From an uncultured bacterium (GTDB lineage Bacteria; Bacteroidota; Bacteroidia; Bacteroidales; Bacteroidaceae): a stretch of 64,000 bases of DNA. The stretch spans positions 21,048 through 85,047 of the forward strand of contig CAJMNM010000010.1 in assembly GCA_905214795.1 (NCBI GenBank), read 5' to 3'. Positions 1-9,414 of this stretch are shown here, piece by piece; position 1 is the stretch's first letter; every line of letters starts with the position of its first letter. A program made the position numbers and the translations under genes. Below the pieces are notes generated by a model. It worked only from the letters and a program-made list of their open reading frames with translations, searched no databases and was not told where the DNA came from.

Positions 1-421
1 GAATAAGTTCCGGATTAAACGTTGCTCCTTGTGCGATAGCCTGTGGAAATATCGTACAGCCATTTTGCAGAATACCATGAATACCTTCTACAGTAGTGAG
101 TATAGGGATTCCTAATCGGGTATGATGAATCATATGGTTCTGCATCTCCTTAAACAGCAATGCTGCATCTTTTGCAGACAGACTCATTTCATGAGCGGAA
201 CCATAGCTTTCGTCTTTATATGTATCTTTAATTGCTTTAATGTCACTGGTAGACCTGTTTTGCAATTGAAGTACCTTCTCATGCAATGTCATCCGACGTA
301 ATAAATCCTCCACACGTTCTTCATAAGACAAATTCTTCTGGAGATATTTTGGTAGTTCATCAGACAGGACTTGCGTAATACCCGTCAAAACAAATAATAT
401 AAGAAAATAGAATCGTTTCAT
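1..421 (-). CDS. Glycoside hydrolase family 3 (beta-glucosidase-like), 5' part only
   Basis: The gene begins at the ATG complementary to 419-421 and runs off the left edge, leaving about 140 codons. The first 20 or so residues (MKRFYFLILFVLTGITQVLS) form a signal peptide without a lipobox, so a periplasmic enzyme is expected. The next part, LSYEERVEDLLRRMTLHEKV, is the usual opening of the GH3 N-terminal barrel. TTVEGIHGI and IFPQAIAQGATFNPEL match the substrate-binding E-G-x-H-G and F-P-Q segments of GH3 beta-glucosidases and xylosidases. The catalytic nucleophile lies in the missing part, so linkage specificity cannot be judged. The gene follows a strong terminator of the upstream SusC/SusD operon by only about 20 bases. 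It therefore depends on read-through or on a promoter overlapping that terminator. Confidence 0.88.
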   Translation of the reverse strand, partial: MKRFYFLILFVLTGITQVLSDELPKYLQKNLSYEERVEDLLRRMTLHEKVLQLQNRSTSDIKAIKDTYKDESYGSAHEMSLSAKDAALLFKEMQNHMIHHTRLGIPILTTVEGIHGILQNGCTIFPQAIAQGATFNPELI

Positions 422-441
422 TATTATAGGATTATTAATTG

Positions 442-480
442 AAACAAAAAATCGCCCAGAGTAGCTTAAACTCTGGGCGA
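442..480 (-). terminator. Rho-independent terminator closing the SusC/SusD/FAS1 operon
   Basis: Read on the minus strand, a perfect 10-bp stem (arms 480-471 and 461-452, TCGCCCAGAG/CTCTGGGCGA) with a 9-base loop is followed at once by a run of T residues (complement of 445-451). It lies about 65 bases after the stop of the VCBS-repeat gene and just before the GH3 start. Confidence 0.9.
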
Positions 481-544
481 GTAGTTTGCTTAATTTATAG
501 TCTCAAATATTTTATAAACTGTTAATCCTTAAAACAGGACTTCT

Positions 545-2665
545 TTATTTTACCATTTTGACTGTTTGATTCTGTGAAGAAACCATATACACGCCCTTAC
601 CTGTAAACGGAATAGCACTATTGGTCATACCTGCAGCAACAGTACGTCCGTTTGCATCGTAAACAGAAACCGGAGCTTCATTTGCACTCTTCACAACGAT
701 ACTTCCATCATTAACGATTACTGAAATAGTTACTTCGTTGTCAGCAGTAGTGTTCTTAATTCCTGTAGTCAAATCTGAAGTAGCAGTAGCAAATTCGCTC
801 GCTGCATAAGAATAAGTCACAGCCTGAACACCGACCTCATAATTTCCGCTCTCAAGATTCTCAAAAGTATAAGACGGATTTTCACCTCCACTCAACAAAT
901 ATGAAGAGAACGGCATGTATGCAAGTTGATAACCGGTAGTCGGATTTGCAGCGACAAGCATTCTGGTTGCACCGGTTTCAGTATTCTTCACATACACATT
1001 GTACATAGCCTCATTACCATTATCCATATACACGGCATCCCAAGTAACAACAAGTTTACCGTCTACTTCAGAAGCTGATACATTTTGCGGAGTTTCCGGC
1101 AAAGAAACTACAGCATCGGTCTTATTCTCTGAATAGAATACCATATCACCGTTAGCACCCCAGTTTGAACCGAATCCATCAATCAGATTATCTCCATTAA
1201 AGTCTCCAAATGTCATATTCTCTGAGAAATATCCTCCAACAGAAGAAGGTTCATTATCTGTAAAGTCAAGAATAGAATAGTTTGCACCACTTCCATCACT
1301 CAGACTGATTGCATAACGCCAGTCATTAATTCCATTATAATCAGTCCAACCACGATAAATAAAGTCTACATAACTGTCACCATTTACATCCGCACAATAA
1401 CTTACTCGTGCAGGGGCACCAGAAATAGGCATAACCGGAGTTGTCACTTCCTCAAATGCAATATTTGTTCCATCTGATACATTCATCAACAACATAGCCT
1501 GCTTACCGTTGTGACCTGCTACGGTACCAATAAACATCAAATCTACTTTGCCGTCCTGATTATAATCAACACCTGTCAAGCTACAGTCTTCACAACCCCA
1601 TTTGTTAAAGATATCCGTTACGCTTTCACCATCAGCACAAAGTTTGTCAGTTACATCCTGGAAACGTCCGTCACGAGTGTTGCGATAAAGGCGAATCTCA
1701 TCGCCACCAGGCATAATTTCAGTTCCTTCATAACCATCAGCATAACCGGTACAAACGATATCCGGCCAACCGTCATTATCAAAATCGGCAAATACTACAG
1801 AACCATGACTAAGCGGTTTTGCCTCATAAGTAGGCTCATCATAATATTCTCCAGGTATCTCTATTCCATCTTCATCAAGGCTAGGATCTGTCATCTTATA
1901 AATACCGACCTTGTTAGGTTCTACATCAAAAGGCAGAGGATCGAAAACATTCACAATCTCAAATTTCTCTCCCTTCACGTTATGGAACAGTTTTACGAAT
2001 CTACCTTCACCGATACCTTCTACCAATACATCGGGATAACCATCCTTGTCATAGTCTGCAACAGCAACGCAACCCCACTCATTTTCTTCATTGAAAGAAG
2101 TTTCATCGTTACCACAATTATAACGTGACAACGTGTCATCCACTACTTCAAATTGAAAATCGCCCAGGTTCTTTACAAGGACCATTCCTTTTTTAGTATT
2201 GGTATTGTTACCTCCACGATTTAAGAAAAGGAAATCAACCAAACCGTCCTGATTATAATCAAAAGCCAAACTTCCGTTTCCATATGCAGTATATGGCAAA
2301 CCGTTTTTCATTCCAATTACTTTTTCCTTTTCTACTATAGTCACATTTCCTTCTTCATCTGTAACCTCTTCCTGTACGGTTTCAGTAATGACATCATCTA
2401 TCATTTCGAATTGGGAATCCCCCAGATTCTTAATCAGGATACCACGGCATTGCCATCCATTCGCACATGATGTTCCACCGTAATAAATATCCATTTTACC
2501 GTCATTATTGAAATCAGCCCATAGAGGTACTGCACGATGAACCTGCCAGCAACTGGCTAGAAAATCACTATTATACTCAAACTTGACATCTTGAGCATGT
2601 ACACTTGCGCCAAACCCTGTAAGAGCCGCACACAAGATTGTTGCTTTTAAAGTAGTATTTTTCAT
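545..2665 (-). CDS. Secreted VCBS/FG-GAP repeat protein with FnIII-like domain and T9SS-type tail
   Basis: A 706-residue exported protein of unknown specificity, probably a surface glycan- or protein-binding partner of the upstream SusC/SusD pair. The ATG at 2665 is preferred to the one 9 codons upstream because it begins a clean signal peptide (MKNTTLKATILCAALTGFGA). Seven calcium-binding FG-GAP/VCBS loops follow, for example FNNDGKMD, YNQDGLVD, YDKDGYPD, FDNDGWPD, YNQDGKVD, VNGDSYVD and FNGDNLID, consistent with a beta-propeller. A fibronectin-III-like domain follows near residues 530-630. The last 60 or so residues (VSVYDANGRTVAAG to the final VKMVK) look like a type A sorting domain of type IX secretion. 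It is the last gene before the terminator at 442-480. No catalytic motif is visible. Confidence 0.75.
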   Translation of the reverse strand: MKNTTLKATILCAALTGFGASVHAQDVKFEYNSDFLASCWQVHRAVPLWADFNNDGKMDIYYGGTSCANGWQCRGILIKNLGDSQFEMIDDVITETVQEEVTDEEGNVTIVEKEKVIGMKNGLPYTAYGNGSLAFDYNQDGLVDFLFLNRGGNNTNTKKGMVLVKNLGDFQFEVVDDTLSRYNCGNDETSFNEENEWGCVAVADYDKDGYPDVLVEGIGEGRFVKLFHNVKGEKFEIVNVFDPLPFDVEPNKVGIYKMTDPSLDEDGIEIPGEYYDEPTYEAKPLSHGSVVFADFDNDGWPDIVCTGYADGYEGTEIMPGGDEIRLYRNTRDGRFQDVTDKLCADGESVTDIFNKWGCEDCSLTGVDYNQDGKVDLMFIGTVAGHNGKQAMLLMNVSDGTNIAFEEVTTPVMPISGAPARVSYCADVNGDSYVDFIYRGWTDYNGINDWRYAISLSDGSGANYSILDFTDNEPSSVGGYFSENMTFGDFNGDNLIDGFGSNWGANGDMVFYSENKTDAVVSLPETPQNVSASEVDGKLVVTWDAVYMDNGNEAMYNVYVKNTETGATRMLVAANPTTGYQLAYMPFSSYLLSGGENPSYTFENLESGNYEVGVQAVTYSYAASEFATATSDLTTGIKNTTADNEVTISVIVNDGSIVVKSANEAPVSVYDANGRTVAAGMTNSAIPFTGKGVYMVSSQNQTVKMVK

Positions 2666-2759
2666 AATCAATAAATTTTTAGAAAACATCACAAATATAA
2701 AATATCAAAGGCTTATCTACCTAATACAAATGCTTCAATAATTAGCACACTTTCGCTAT

Positions 2760-2797
2760 CAGCCTCATTCTGTCATGTCATAGACAGAATGAGGCTG
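2760..2797. other. Perfect 15-bp intergenic hairpin between susD and the VCBS gene
   Basis: Arms 2760-2774 and 2783-2797 are perfect inverted repeats (CAGCCTCATTCTGTC and its complement) around an 8-base loop. It sits 12 bases after the SusD stop. On the transcribed minus strand no T-run follows, so it is not a canonical terminator. On the plus strand TTTT follows. It may be a 3'-end stabiliser, a processing site or a weak attenuator that lowers the downstream gene. Confidence 0.6.
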
Positions 2798-2809
2798 TTT
2801 TAGACTTAT

Positions 2810-4600
2810 TCATTTCAAGAACCACTGTCCGGCATCTGATAACCGCGTTTTCATCGCTTCATAATCGGCAAAACGACGAGCCACCTTTTCTGCCATATAT
2901 GCAGGATATTCGTTTCTGTGTCGGGCAATTCTCATCAAATCAAAAAAGCGATGGCCTTCAAAACATGATTCAGCAGCCATTTCATCAACCAGACAATCCT
3001 CTACATACAGAATAGAATCAGACAAAGCCTTTGCCATATCTTCCGGTCGGGTTGAAGGTACTTTTACGATTTCACCTGTTCCCTCATCAATCTGCTCCTC
3101 ATAAACATTATAGTCTGGTATAACAAAGAATTCACGATCATTTGCGACTCCTCGTCCTCGTCCTCTTTCGGCAGTACCCACATTGGTATCAAAAACCGGA
3201 TCTGTGAAATCAATATATGTTTCGCCTTTCAATTCTCCGGGAGATACTTTAGTCGCATCCTCCATGTTTGTTTTATTCAATCCATATTTCATTACGGCAA
3301 AAGCTAAAGACGGTTTTCCTAAACGATTTAAAGCCTCTGCATAACGTAAATAAATCTCAGCACGTGTATAGAAAGGCAAACAACGCACATAAACAAGTGT
3401 ACTAAGCAATGGATTCTCGGGATCATATCCATTAGAGAAACTGGTTGAAACCTGATTCTCACCTCCGGCCAGCTGCACATCATTATAATATTTTGTGATA
3501 TACATATTTTCATATCCTTTCGGAGAAATCTGTCCAAAAGCTACCGGATATACTGTTCCTACGGAAGCAACAGCCTGTCCACGCAAATCTCCTTCAAAAA
3601 ATCCTGTCACCTGAGTACTTCCCTGCTCAGAATAAAAATACATAGAGCGAGTCATATCATCTACAAATACATCAGAAGGCACAATAGAAGGTTTTACATT
3701 ATATGCCAGGCGAACAAGTTGAGGATGATATTCACGAGGATCTGAACTGTAAACAAATCCCGCTTCCATTTCCTCTGCATAAGAATTCCGATGATCGGTT
3801 GTCGCAGTCTCACGAGTATTTCGATCCCAATTACAAGCATAAGCAGAAGAAATAACCATATCGCGACGGTTTATGTAATGATAATACATTGAAGCTGCAT
3901 TGACGTAATCATTCCTGAACAAATATAAATCTCCCAGCATCAAATCAACCGGCACAAACATTCTTGCCGAAGCATAACCATCAATTGTTCCATATTCCAA
4001 AGACCGGATATCTACATACGGAACGAGGTCCTTAATCAACGCCTCTGATAACTGTTCCAGTGAATACACCGGACAACCAGACAGGTTGCTTTCAACATCA
4101 ACCACAGGATCAACCATCCAGCGAACTTCGCCAAAAGCCAATCCCAATTGCCAGTAAGTCCATGCTCTTATCGCTTTAATTGCTGCATATTCGGGCAACA
4201 TCACCTTGTTCTGATAAATCACAAGAGACGTATCCATATTGGCTATGGCATAATTACAATTATTAATAATCTGATAATAATCATTCTTCTTAAGATATGA
4301 ATTATCTTCTGAAACTTTAAATCCAGCAATCTCTTGTAAATCAAGTGACGCGTCAGACGTCACATCCATAAGATCTCCCCTTAGTTCACCTAGCAACAAA
4401 GAACGTTCTCCGATACGCTGAAACTGTGACAAAATACCCATTACAGAATATAACGAGTCATTAGGAGTATCCATTTTATTATCTTCTTCAAAAAGAACAG
4501 AAGAAGATTCAGTCTCGAAAACATCTGAACATGACCACAAAAGGATACAACCTATTGCAGACGCAGATAATATTCTGATTGTATTAGAAATTATTTTCAT
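2810..4600 (-). CDS. SusD/RagB-family glycan-binding lipoprotein (second pair)
   Basis: A 596-residue outer-membrane lipoprotein that would cap the neighbouring SusC transporter and bind the glycan outside the cell. The signal peptide ends in a lipobox with Cys24 (ILLWSCSD). The helical TPR-like core is visible as ADM-type pairs, for example MLPEYAAIKAIRAWTYWQLG and YFSEQG regions. The family-typical C-terminal part reads LSDSILYVEDCLVDEMAAES, then FEGHRFFDLMRIARH, the usual SusD R-F-x-D-L-x-R block. Length is normal for the family. The start lies 19 bases after the stop of the SusC at 4620-7811. The two are clearly a co-transcribed pair. Ligand identity cannot be read from the sequence. Confidence 0.93.
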   Translation of the reverse strand: MKIISNTIRILSASAIGCILLWSCSDVFETESSSVLFEEDNKMDTPNDSLYSVMGILSQFQRIGERSLLLGELRGDLMDVTSDASLDLQEIAGFKVSEDNSYLKKNDYYQIINNCNYAIANMDTSLVIYQNKVMLPEYAAIKAIRAWTYWQLGLAFGEVRWMVDPVVDVESNLSGCPVYSLEQLSEALIKDLVPYVDIRSLEYGTIDGYASARMFVPVDLMLGDLYLFRNDYVNAASMYYHYINRRDMVISSAYACNWDRNTRETATTDHRNSYAEEMEAGFVYSSDPREYHPQLVRLAYNVKPSIVPSDVFVDDMTRSMYFYSEQGSTQVTGFFEGDLRGQAVASVGTVYPVAFGQISPKGYENMYITKYYNDVQLAGGENQVSTSFSNGYDPENPLLSTLVYVRCLPFYTRAEIYLRYAEALNRLGKPSLAFAVMKYGLNKTNMEDATKVSPGELKGETYIDFTDPVFDTNVGTAERGRGRGVANDREFFVIPDYNVYEEQIDEGTGEIVKVPSTRPEDMAKALSDSILYVEDCLVDEMAAESCFEGHRFFDLMRIARHRNEYPAYMAEKVARRFADYEAMKTRLSDAGQWFLK

Positions 4601-4619
4601 ACTCTGATTTTTTATATGA

Positions 4620-7600
4620 TTATAAACTAATCTTTACGCCCAATCGGAATGCACGAGAGGCTGGTGTCAAACCGGCATCCACTCCCTGCTCCAAAACAGA
4701 TGTCCCGTAAGAGAATTCCGGATCAGGACCTAAATATTTACTGAACGTACATAAATTATCTACAGCAGCCCAAACAGAGAGTTCCTGAAGGAAGCTCAAC
4801 TTAAATGGTATGTGATAAGAAATCATCAGACGCTTAAACTTCAAATAAGAGGCATCTTCTATCCAACGGTCTGAGAAACGGGAATTACCCATAGGATCGC
4901 CATAAGTAGCCTTAGGTACATCTGTAACCTGTCCGTCTGCCATCCAACGATTCTGAAGCGCCGTTGTCTGATTTGTTATTGTGCTACCTGACTCCAAAGA
5001 TGCTCTGAACGCATTATATGCGTCATTGCCATAAGAGAAGGTAAACAATGCTGAAGCTTCAAGATTACGATAACGAAAACTCAAATTGAAATTACCGTAA
5101 AAATCAGGATTAGGATCTCCAATCACATAGCGGTCATTATCATCAATCACATGATTATTGTCCTTATCTACAAAATGCATATCTCCCGCACCAAAGTATT
5201 GTTTCTGACCTGATTCGGAAACGATGTACAAACCTGCATTCGAAGCTTCCTCTGCAGTAGAAAATACTCCTTGTGTCTTATAACCATAGAAGACGCCAGC
5301 CGGTTGATTCACTGCTGAAAGTATTTGTCCGCCACAAACATCTGTTGTAAAGCTACCTTCTGAAAGAGCTGTAATCTCATTACGATAACGTCCTACTGTA
5401 ATTCCCAGGTTTAATTTATAATCATGCAGATCCAATGCTCTGACATTTGTGGAAAGTTCAAATCCACGATTCTTCATTTCTCCATCATTATCCCAATAAT
5501 AATCCAATCCTGCCAATTCATCCATGGTCTTACGTACCAGCAAATCTTTTGTTCTGGAGAAATAAACATCGGCATTCAAATTCCATCTGTTATTGAACAA
5601 GCTGAAATCAACACCTACGTTGGTACGTGAAGTCGTTTCCCATTTAAGACCTTTATTACCAATATTAGCCAAAACCGGACCTACCGCATCTAAAGCAAAT
5701 GCAGACGATGTAAAATATGTACGATTGGCAAATTCAGGTAAACCATCATTTCCTAACATAGTCCATGCTACACGTAACTTCAGGTTATTGATAAAATCAA
5801 CGTTACGCATAAAGGGCTCTGAAGATACAATCCATGCGCCGGATACAGACGGGAATACTCCCCAAGGCACTCCACAAAAGCGCAAGCCATCTGCTTCTGC
5901 CCCGAATCTTGATGAAGTAGCCAATGAAACGCCTGCATTAAGAATATAACGCTGACGATAATTATAATCAGCATTTAAATACCAAGCCGCATCACGATTC
6001 TTCCATTCCAAACCGGTCAACGTTCTTAAATTACTATTGGTATTGGATAACCCTTTCATAAAATCAGAACCTGTATTATATCCCTGTCCTGCCGTATAAC
6101 GATAATAATCATTATAAAAACGGCCTCCAAAAACCATATTCAAATCATGCTGATAATCTTTAAGAATCTGCCAACCAATATTGGCGTCAACAGACAAAGT
6201 TGTTTGCCGTGCCATCAGATTACGCACCTCATTGAGTCCGGTTGCATAGACTTCACCTTGATCATTATATAAAGGAACATCGGCTACACCGTTATCCGGA
6301 ACAAATACATTCTCATTAGACTTATCCCAAGACAATCCGACCAATGCCTGTAACTCCAAACGCTCGTTAATCTGATAATGTGGACGGAAATTCAGATTAA
6401 AACGATATTTCTCCAAGTCTGGCAAACCATTTGTCAAAGCCAACGGATTTCCTGTATTCAACTCATCGGTATCACTAAGCCGATTACTCAAAGAGCCGTT
6501 CCCATTAAACTGATAAGGACTGTACAAAGGTGACTTTATCATTGCAATATAATAAGGAGAACGCATCTCATCCATTCCGTCAAATATCACATGATGTCCA
6601 GTTTGTGAATAGGAAATATCCGCCAATATATTGAACTTCTTAGTCAACTTAATATCTGAATTAAAACGCATATTCAAACGGTCAAAATCAGTTCCGTCAA
6701 TATTACCGTTATTCTGGGCATATCCCAAAGAAAAACGATACAACGCTTTGTCATCACCACCACTGACCGATACGCCATAATTCTGGATAAAAGAGGTGTG
6801 ATTTATTTCATCAAGCCAATTTGTACGATTATGCGTCTCTGCATAATAGGACTTGGTTGGATCATCACTGATGAAATGTAATTTACTGACTTCAGTCGGA
6901 TCCATGCCTTTCATCACGTCCGTTGCGTATAATCTGTAAGACTCCGCATCCATCATTGGAAGTGTTTTAAATGGTGTCTGAAAACCAACGGAAATATCGG
7001 CCTCAATTTTTGTCGCCATCTCACGGCCCCGTTTTGTCTCAATTAATATCACACCATTTGCACCTTTAGAGCCCCATATCGCCGAACCGTTCTTTAATAC
7101 CGTAACCTTTTCTATATCATTGGGTGACAGTAAAGTCAACGGATTATTATAATAATTATCGACAGCACATGCAGAGGTTTCCTGCATTTGCCAGATCACA
7201 CCGTCTACAACAAACAAAGGCTGAGAAGAAGCTGTCAGTGAATTATATCCACGAAGAAAGAATGACGCACTGCTTCCCGGTTCACCCGAACGCTGTATAG
7301 CCCTGACTTGTCCATTCAATCCTGAAGCCAAATCATCCACAATATCAGAACGTCCGGATGTAAAACCACTTATTGTATATTCGCCGGCTGAAGCCAATAC
7401 ACTTTCATCATAATAATTCTTTCCGTTTTTCTCTTGCAGTCTTATATTCACCACATCACGTCCCTTTACCGGCACTATTTGTCTTGCAAATCCTGGCGCA
7501 TCTACATAAAGATTAACATTTAAGTCAGGAAGACCTATCTCAAAATATCCCTGCTCATCTGTCATTGCAGAAACCTTCAGGTTTGGAGATGACAATTGCG

Positions 7601-7811
7601 CTCCTGCAAATCCTGAACCGGTTGAAGCATTAACCACCTGTCCTCTGACATGATAGCGAGCTAAACGTTCTCCATTTTCTTTTGCCTGCACACTATCCTT
7701 TTGCTCCGTATTCTGAGCACTGACAGGCACCGACAACAAGATTGCTAATCCCAAAAATCCCAATGTTCTTAAAGGGAAATATCGGAAAATATTGTTATTC
7801 ATCATATTCAT
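4620..7811 (-). CDS. SusC/RagA-family TonB-dependent transporter (second pair)
   Basis: A 1063-residue outer-membrane TonB-dependent importer for oligosaccharides. In order: signal peptide ending near VPVSAQ, a carboxypeptidase-regulatory-like domain (about residues 50-125, YHVRGQVVNASTGSGFAGAQ), a plug domain (about 140-260) with SASFFLRGYNSLTASSQPLF and VDGVIW, the SusC signature NDIEKVTVLKNGSAIWGSKG, and then the long barrel ending in SRAFRLGVKISL. The ISGFTSGRSDIVDDLASG stretch at the plug start differs from the common TALGI-type signature, so this is a less typical SusC. It is paired with the SusD 19 bases downstream and lies 21 bases after a FAS1 lipoprotein gene, in one operon. It depends on TonB-ExbBD encoded elsewhere. 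Confidence 0.94.
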   Translation of the reverse strand: MNMMNNNIFRYFPLRTLGFLGLAILLSVPVSAQNTEQKDSVQAKENGERLARYHVRGQVVNASTGSGFAGAQLSSPNLKVSAMTDEQGYFEIGLPDLNVNLYVDAPGFARQIVPVKGRDVVNIRLQEKNGKNYYDESVLASAGEYTISGFTSGRSDIVDDLASGLNGQVRAIQRSGEPGSSASFFLRGYNSLTASSQPLFVVDGVIWQMQETSACAVDNYYNNPLTLLSPNDIEKVTVLKNGSAIWGSKGANGVILIETKRGREMATKIEADISVGFQTPFKTLPMMDAESYRLYATDVMKGMDPTEVSKLHFISDDPTKSYYAETHNRTNWLDEINHTSFIQNYGVSVSGGDDKALYRFSLGYAQNNGNIDGTDFDRLNMRFNSDIKLTKKFNILADISYSQTGHHVIFDGMDEMRSPYYIAMIKSPLYSPYQFNGNGSLSNRLSDTDELNTGNPLALTNGLPDLEKYRFNLNFRPHYQINERLELQALVGLSWDKSNENVFVPDNGVADVPLYNDQGEVYATGLNEVRNLMARQTTLSVDANIGWQILKDYQHDLNMVFGGRFYNDYYRYTAGQGYNTGSDFMKGLSNTNSNLRTLTGLEWKNRDAAWYLNADYNYRQRYILNAGVSLATSSRFGAEADGLRFCGVPWGVFPSVSGAWIVSSEPFMRNVDFINNLKLRVAWTMLGNDGLPEFANRTYFTSSAFALDAVGPVLANIGNKGLKWETTSRTNVGVDFSLFNNRWNLNADVYFSRTKDLLVRKTMDELAGLDYYWDNDGEMKNRGFELSTNVRALDLHDYKLNLGITVGRYRNEITALSEGSFTTDVCGGQILSAVNQPAGVFYGYKTQGVFSTAEEASNAGLYIVSESGQKQYFGAGDMHFVDKDNNHVIDDNDRYVIGDPNPDFYGNFNLSFRYRNLEASALFTFSYGNDAYNAFRASLESGSTITNQTTALQNRWMADGQVTDVPKATYGDPMGNSRFSDRWIEDASYLKFKRLMISYHIPFKLSFLQELSVWAAVDNLCTFSKYLGPDPEFSYGTSVLEQGVDAGLTPASRAFRLGVKISL

Positions 7812-7832
7812 ACAATTTAAGGATTGGTGATT

Positions 7833-9398
7833 TTACTTTACTGGCACAAAACGAATTCTATCCACACGGAATTTACGGACTAATTCCTTATTTAACTCTG
7901 ACGAATTGACATTCGCTTGTATCTGCAATGTCGTAGTAACCGTTGCATCGGCAAGAGAGTGATTTTCGTCCAAAAACCATAAAGCATCATAATAATTTGA
8001 GATTGGGAATTCCACGCCCTCCCAAGCTTTTACAGTAATAATCTCGTCAGTTCCGGTTCCACCTACAATCAGGTCTGAACTTCGATTCGTCAGAGTTTTG
8101 TTACCGCCAGTAGCTGTCCGGTACTTGAGCTGAAACATGACTCTTGTCTTTTCCATAGCCATGCTCTCACCGTCAATAATCGGCGGAACAAAATCCACAT
8201 AAATATCATATTTTCCGGATAACACGTTCATAACATCGAAAACAACACCCGGATTAACTGATGACCCGACAACTTCAAGATAACTTGAATTGCTGACTTT
8301 ACTTACAAGACTATTGACATCTGTATTACGGATATAAGCGTTTGTACCTGTCAGGGAAACTCTCGTATCCATATTTTCCGCCTCGACCTCAATCGGCAGA
8401 TTCCATACACAAGTATCATCATAATTCAAATTGCCGTCAGCTTTAAAAATCATACCATTTGATGCTTCTTCTGAAGCATAACCGTTAAAATAGTCTGCCG
8501 TTTTCCGTATCACATGTGAGGTCACTGTAACCATGGAATCCTCTTCTGACGGATTTGTATACTTATCTCTGAATGTAAGTCCGCTCAATATTGCTAATCC
8601 TGTCTGCACAGCTTGTACAGAATCGGCATACTCCTGACTCTTGTTATAAACCTTAAAATACGGACTGATATGTTCATAAGCCGCATCCCATGCCGCATTG
8701 TCCGGTAAAATCATAGTATACACAGAATCTTCATCACCTATTGAGCCAATTCCATATATGGGGTCCTCCAAAAGGCGATTGTAATCCATGAATATAGAAT
8801 CGTAGGTCGTACTAAGCTCTTCATCATATATTTTCTCATCATACGTACTGATAAAATCATATAACTTGGAATACTTGTCCTGCGTTGAGATATATTCTCT
8901 CAGATTATACCTATATGGAATTTGTGTATCAAGTTTATGCAAAAGACCATTCAGTCCTCTGATATTGCCCGATACCACTCTGACTCCGTTAAACTCATCA
9001 CCGGAAGTATACGACATTGACTTTCCGTTAAGCATCTTGATACGTTTGTCGGTTTCCGTAGAAGTAGGATTCAAATAACGTGCTATATGATTTAATGCGA
9101 TTCTTCGCATAGCATCCATATCATTTAAATCCACATCAGCCAAAGCCTCATCGACCGGAGCCCATACAGTATAAGTTTGCGAAGTGTTCAATAATGAGTC
9201 ACAACCCGTTTTTTCCAATATCTGACAAAAACGTCCAAGCTGGTTATCGCTTTTCATTAACGACATCAGGTCTGCACTCGCAACACCACCATTCTGGTCG
9301 AAATGCTCATCCCATACATCGTTACATGCCACAAGAGAAAATCCAATAGCTAAACCGAACAATCCGCCAGACAATATATTATAATATTTATTTTTCAT
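7833..9398 (-). CDS. FAS1 (fasciclin)-domain lipoprotein
   Basis: An exported lipoprotein of 521 residues if the ATG at 9398 is used. An in-frame ATG at 9431 would add 11 residues and overlap the upstream gene by 17 bases. The inner start gives a normal signal peptide with lipobox Cys25 (GFSLVACND). A FAS1 domain covers about residues 45-170: LGRFCQILEKTGCDSLL, then TYTVWAPVDEALADVDL, then the closing LNGLLHKLDTQIPY. The middle carries a second degenerate FAS1-like unit, with YTMILPDNAAWDAAYEHISP. The C-terminal 200 residues look like a beta-sandwich (YDIYVDFVPPIIDGESMA) and have no recognised family. It lies between another FAS1 gene and SusC, so it is probably a surface glycan-binding accessory of this SusC/SusD set. 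The binding role is inferred from context. Confidence 0.8.
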   Translation of the reverse strand: MKNKYYNILSGGLFGLAIGFSLVACNDVWDEHFDQNGGVASADLMSLMKSDNQLGRFCQILEKTGCDSLLNTSQTYTVWAPVDEALADVDLNDMDAMRRIALNHIARYLNPTSTETDKRIKMLNGKSMSYTSGDEFNGVRVVSGNIRGLNGLLHKLDTQIPYRYNLREYISTQDKYSKLYDFISTYDEKIYDEELSTTYDSIFMDYNRLLEDPIYGIGSIGDEDSVYTMILPDNAAWDAAYEHISPYFKVYNKSQEYADSVQAVQTGLAILSGLTFRDKYTNPSEEDSMVTVTSHVIRKTADYFNGYASEEASNGMIFKADGNLNYDDTCVWNLPIEVEAENMDTRVSLTGTNAYIRNTDVNSLVSKVSNSSYLEVVGSSVNPGVVFDVMNVLSGKYDIYVDFVPPIIDGESMAMEKTRVMFQLKYRTATGGNKTLTNRSSDLIVGGTGTDEIITVKAWEGVEFPISNYYDALWFLDENHSLADATVTTTLQIQANVNSSELNKELVRKFRVDRIRFVPVK

Positions 9399-9414
9399 AG
9401 CTGTACCTGTTTTT

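Noticed and set aside
1511..2128. 205-codon plus-strand frame opposite the VCBS gene
   Set aside because: It is the antisense shadow of a clearly coding gene with repeated motifs and has no family resemblance.
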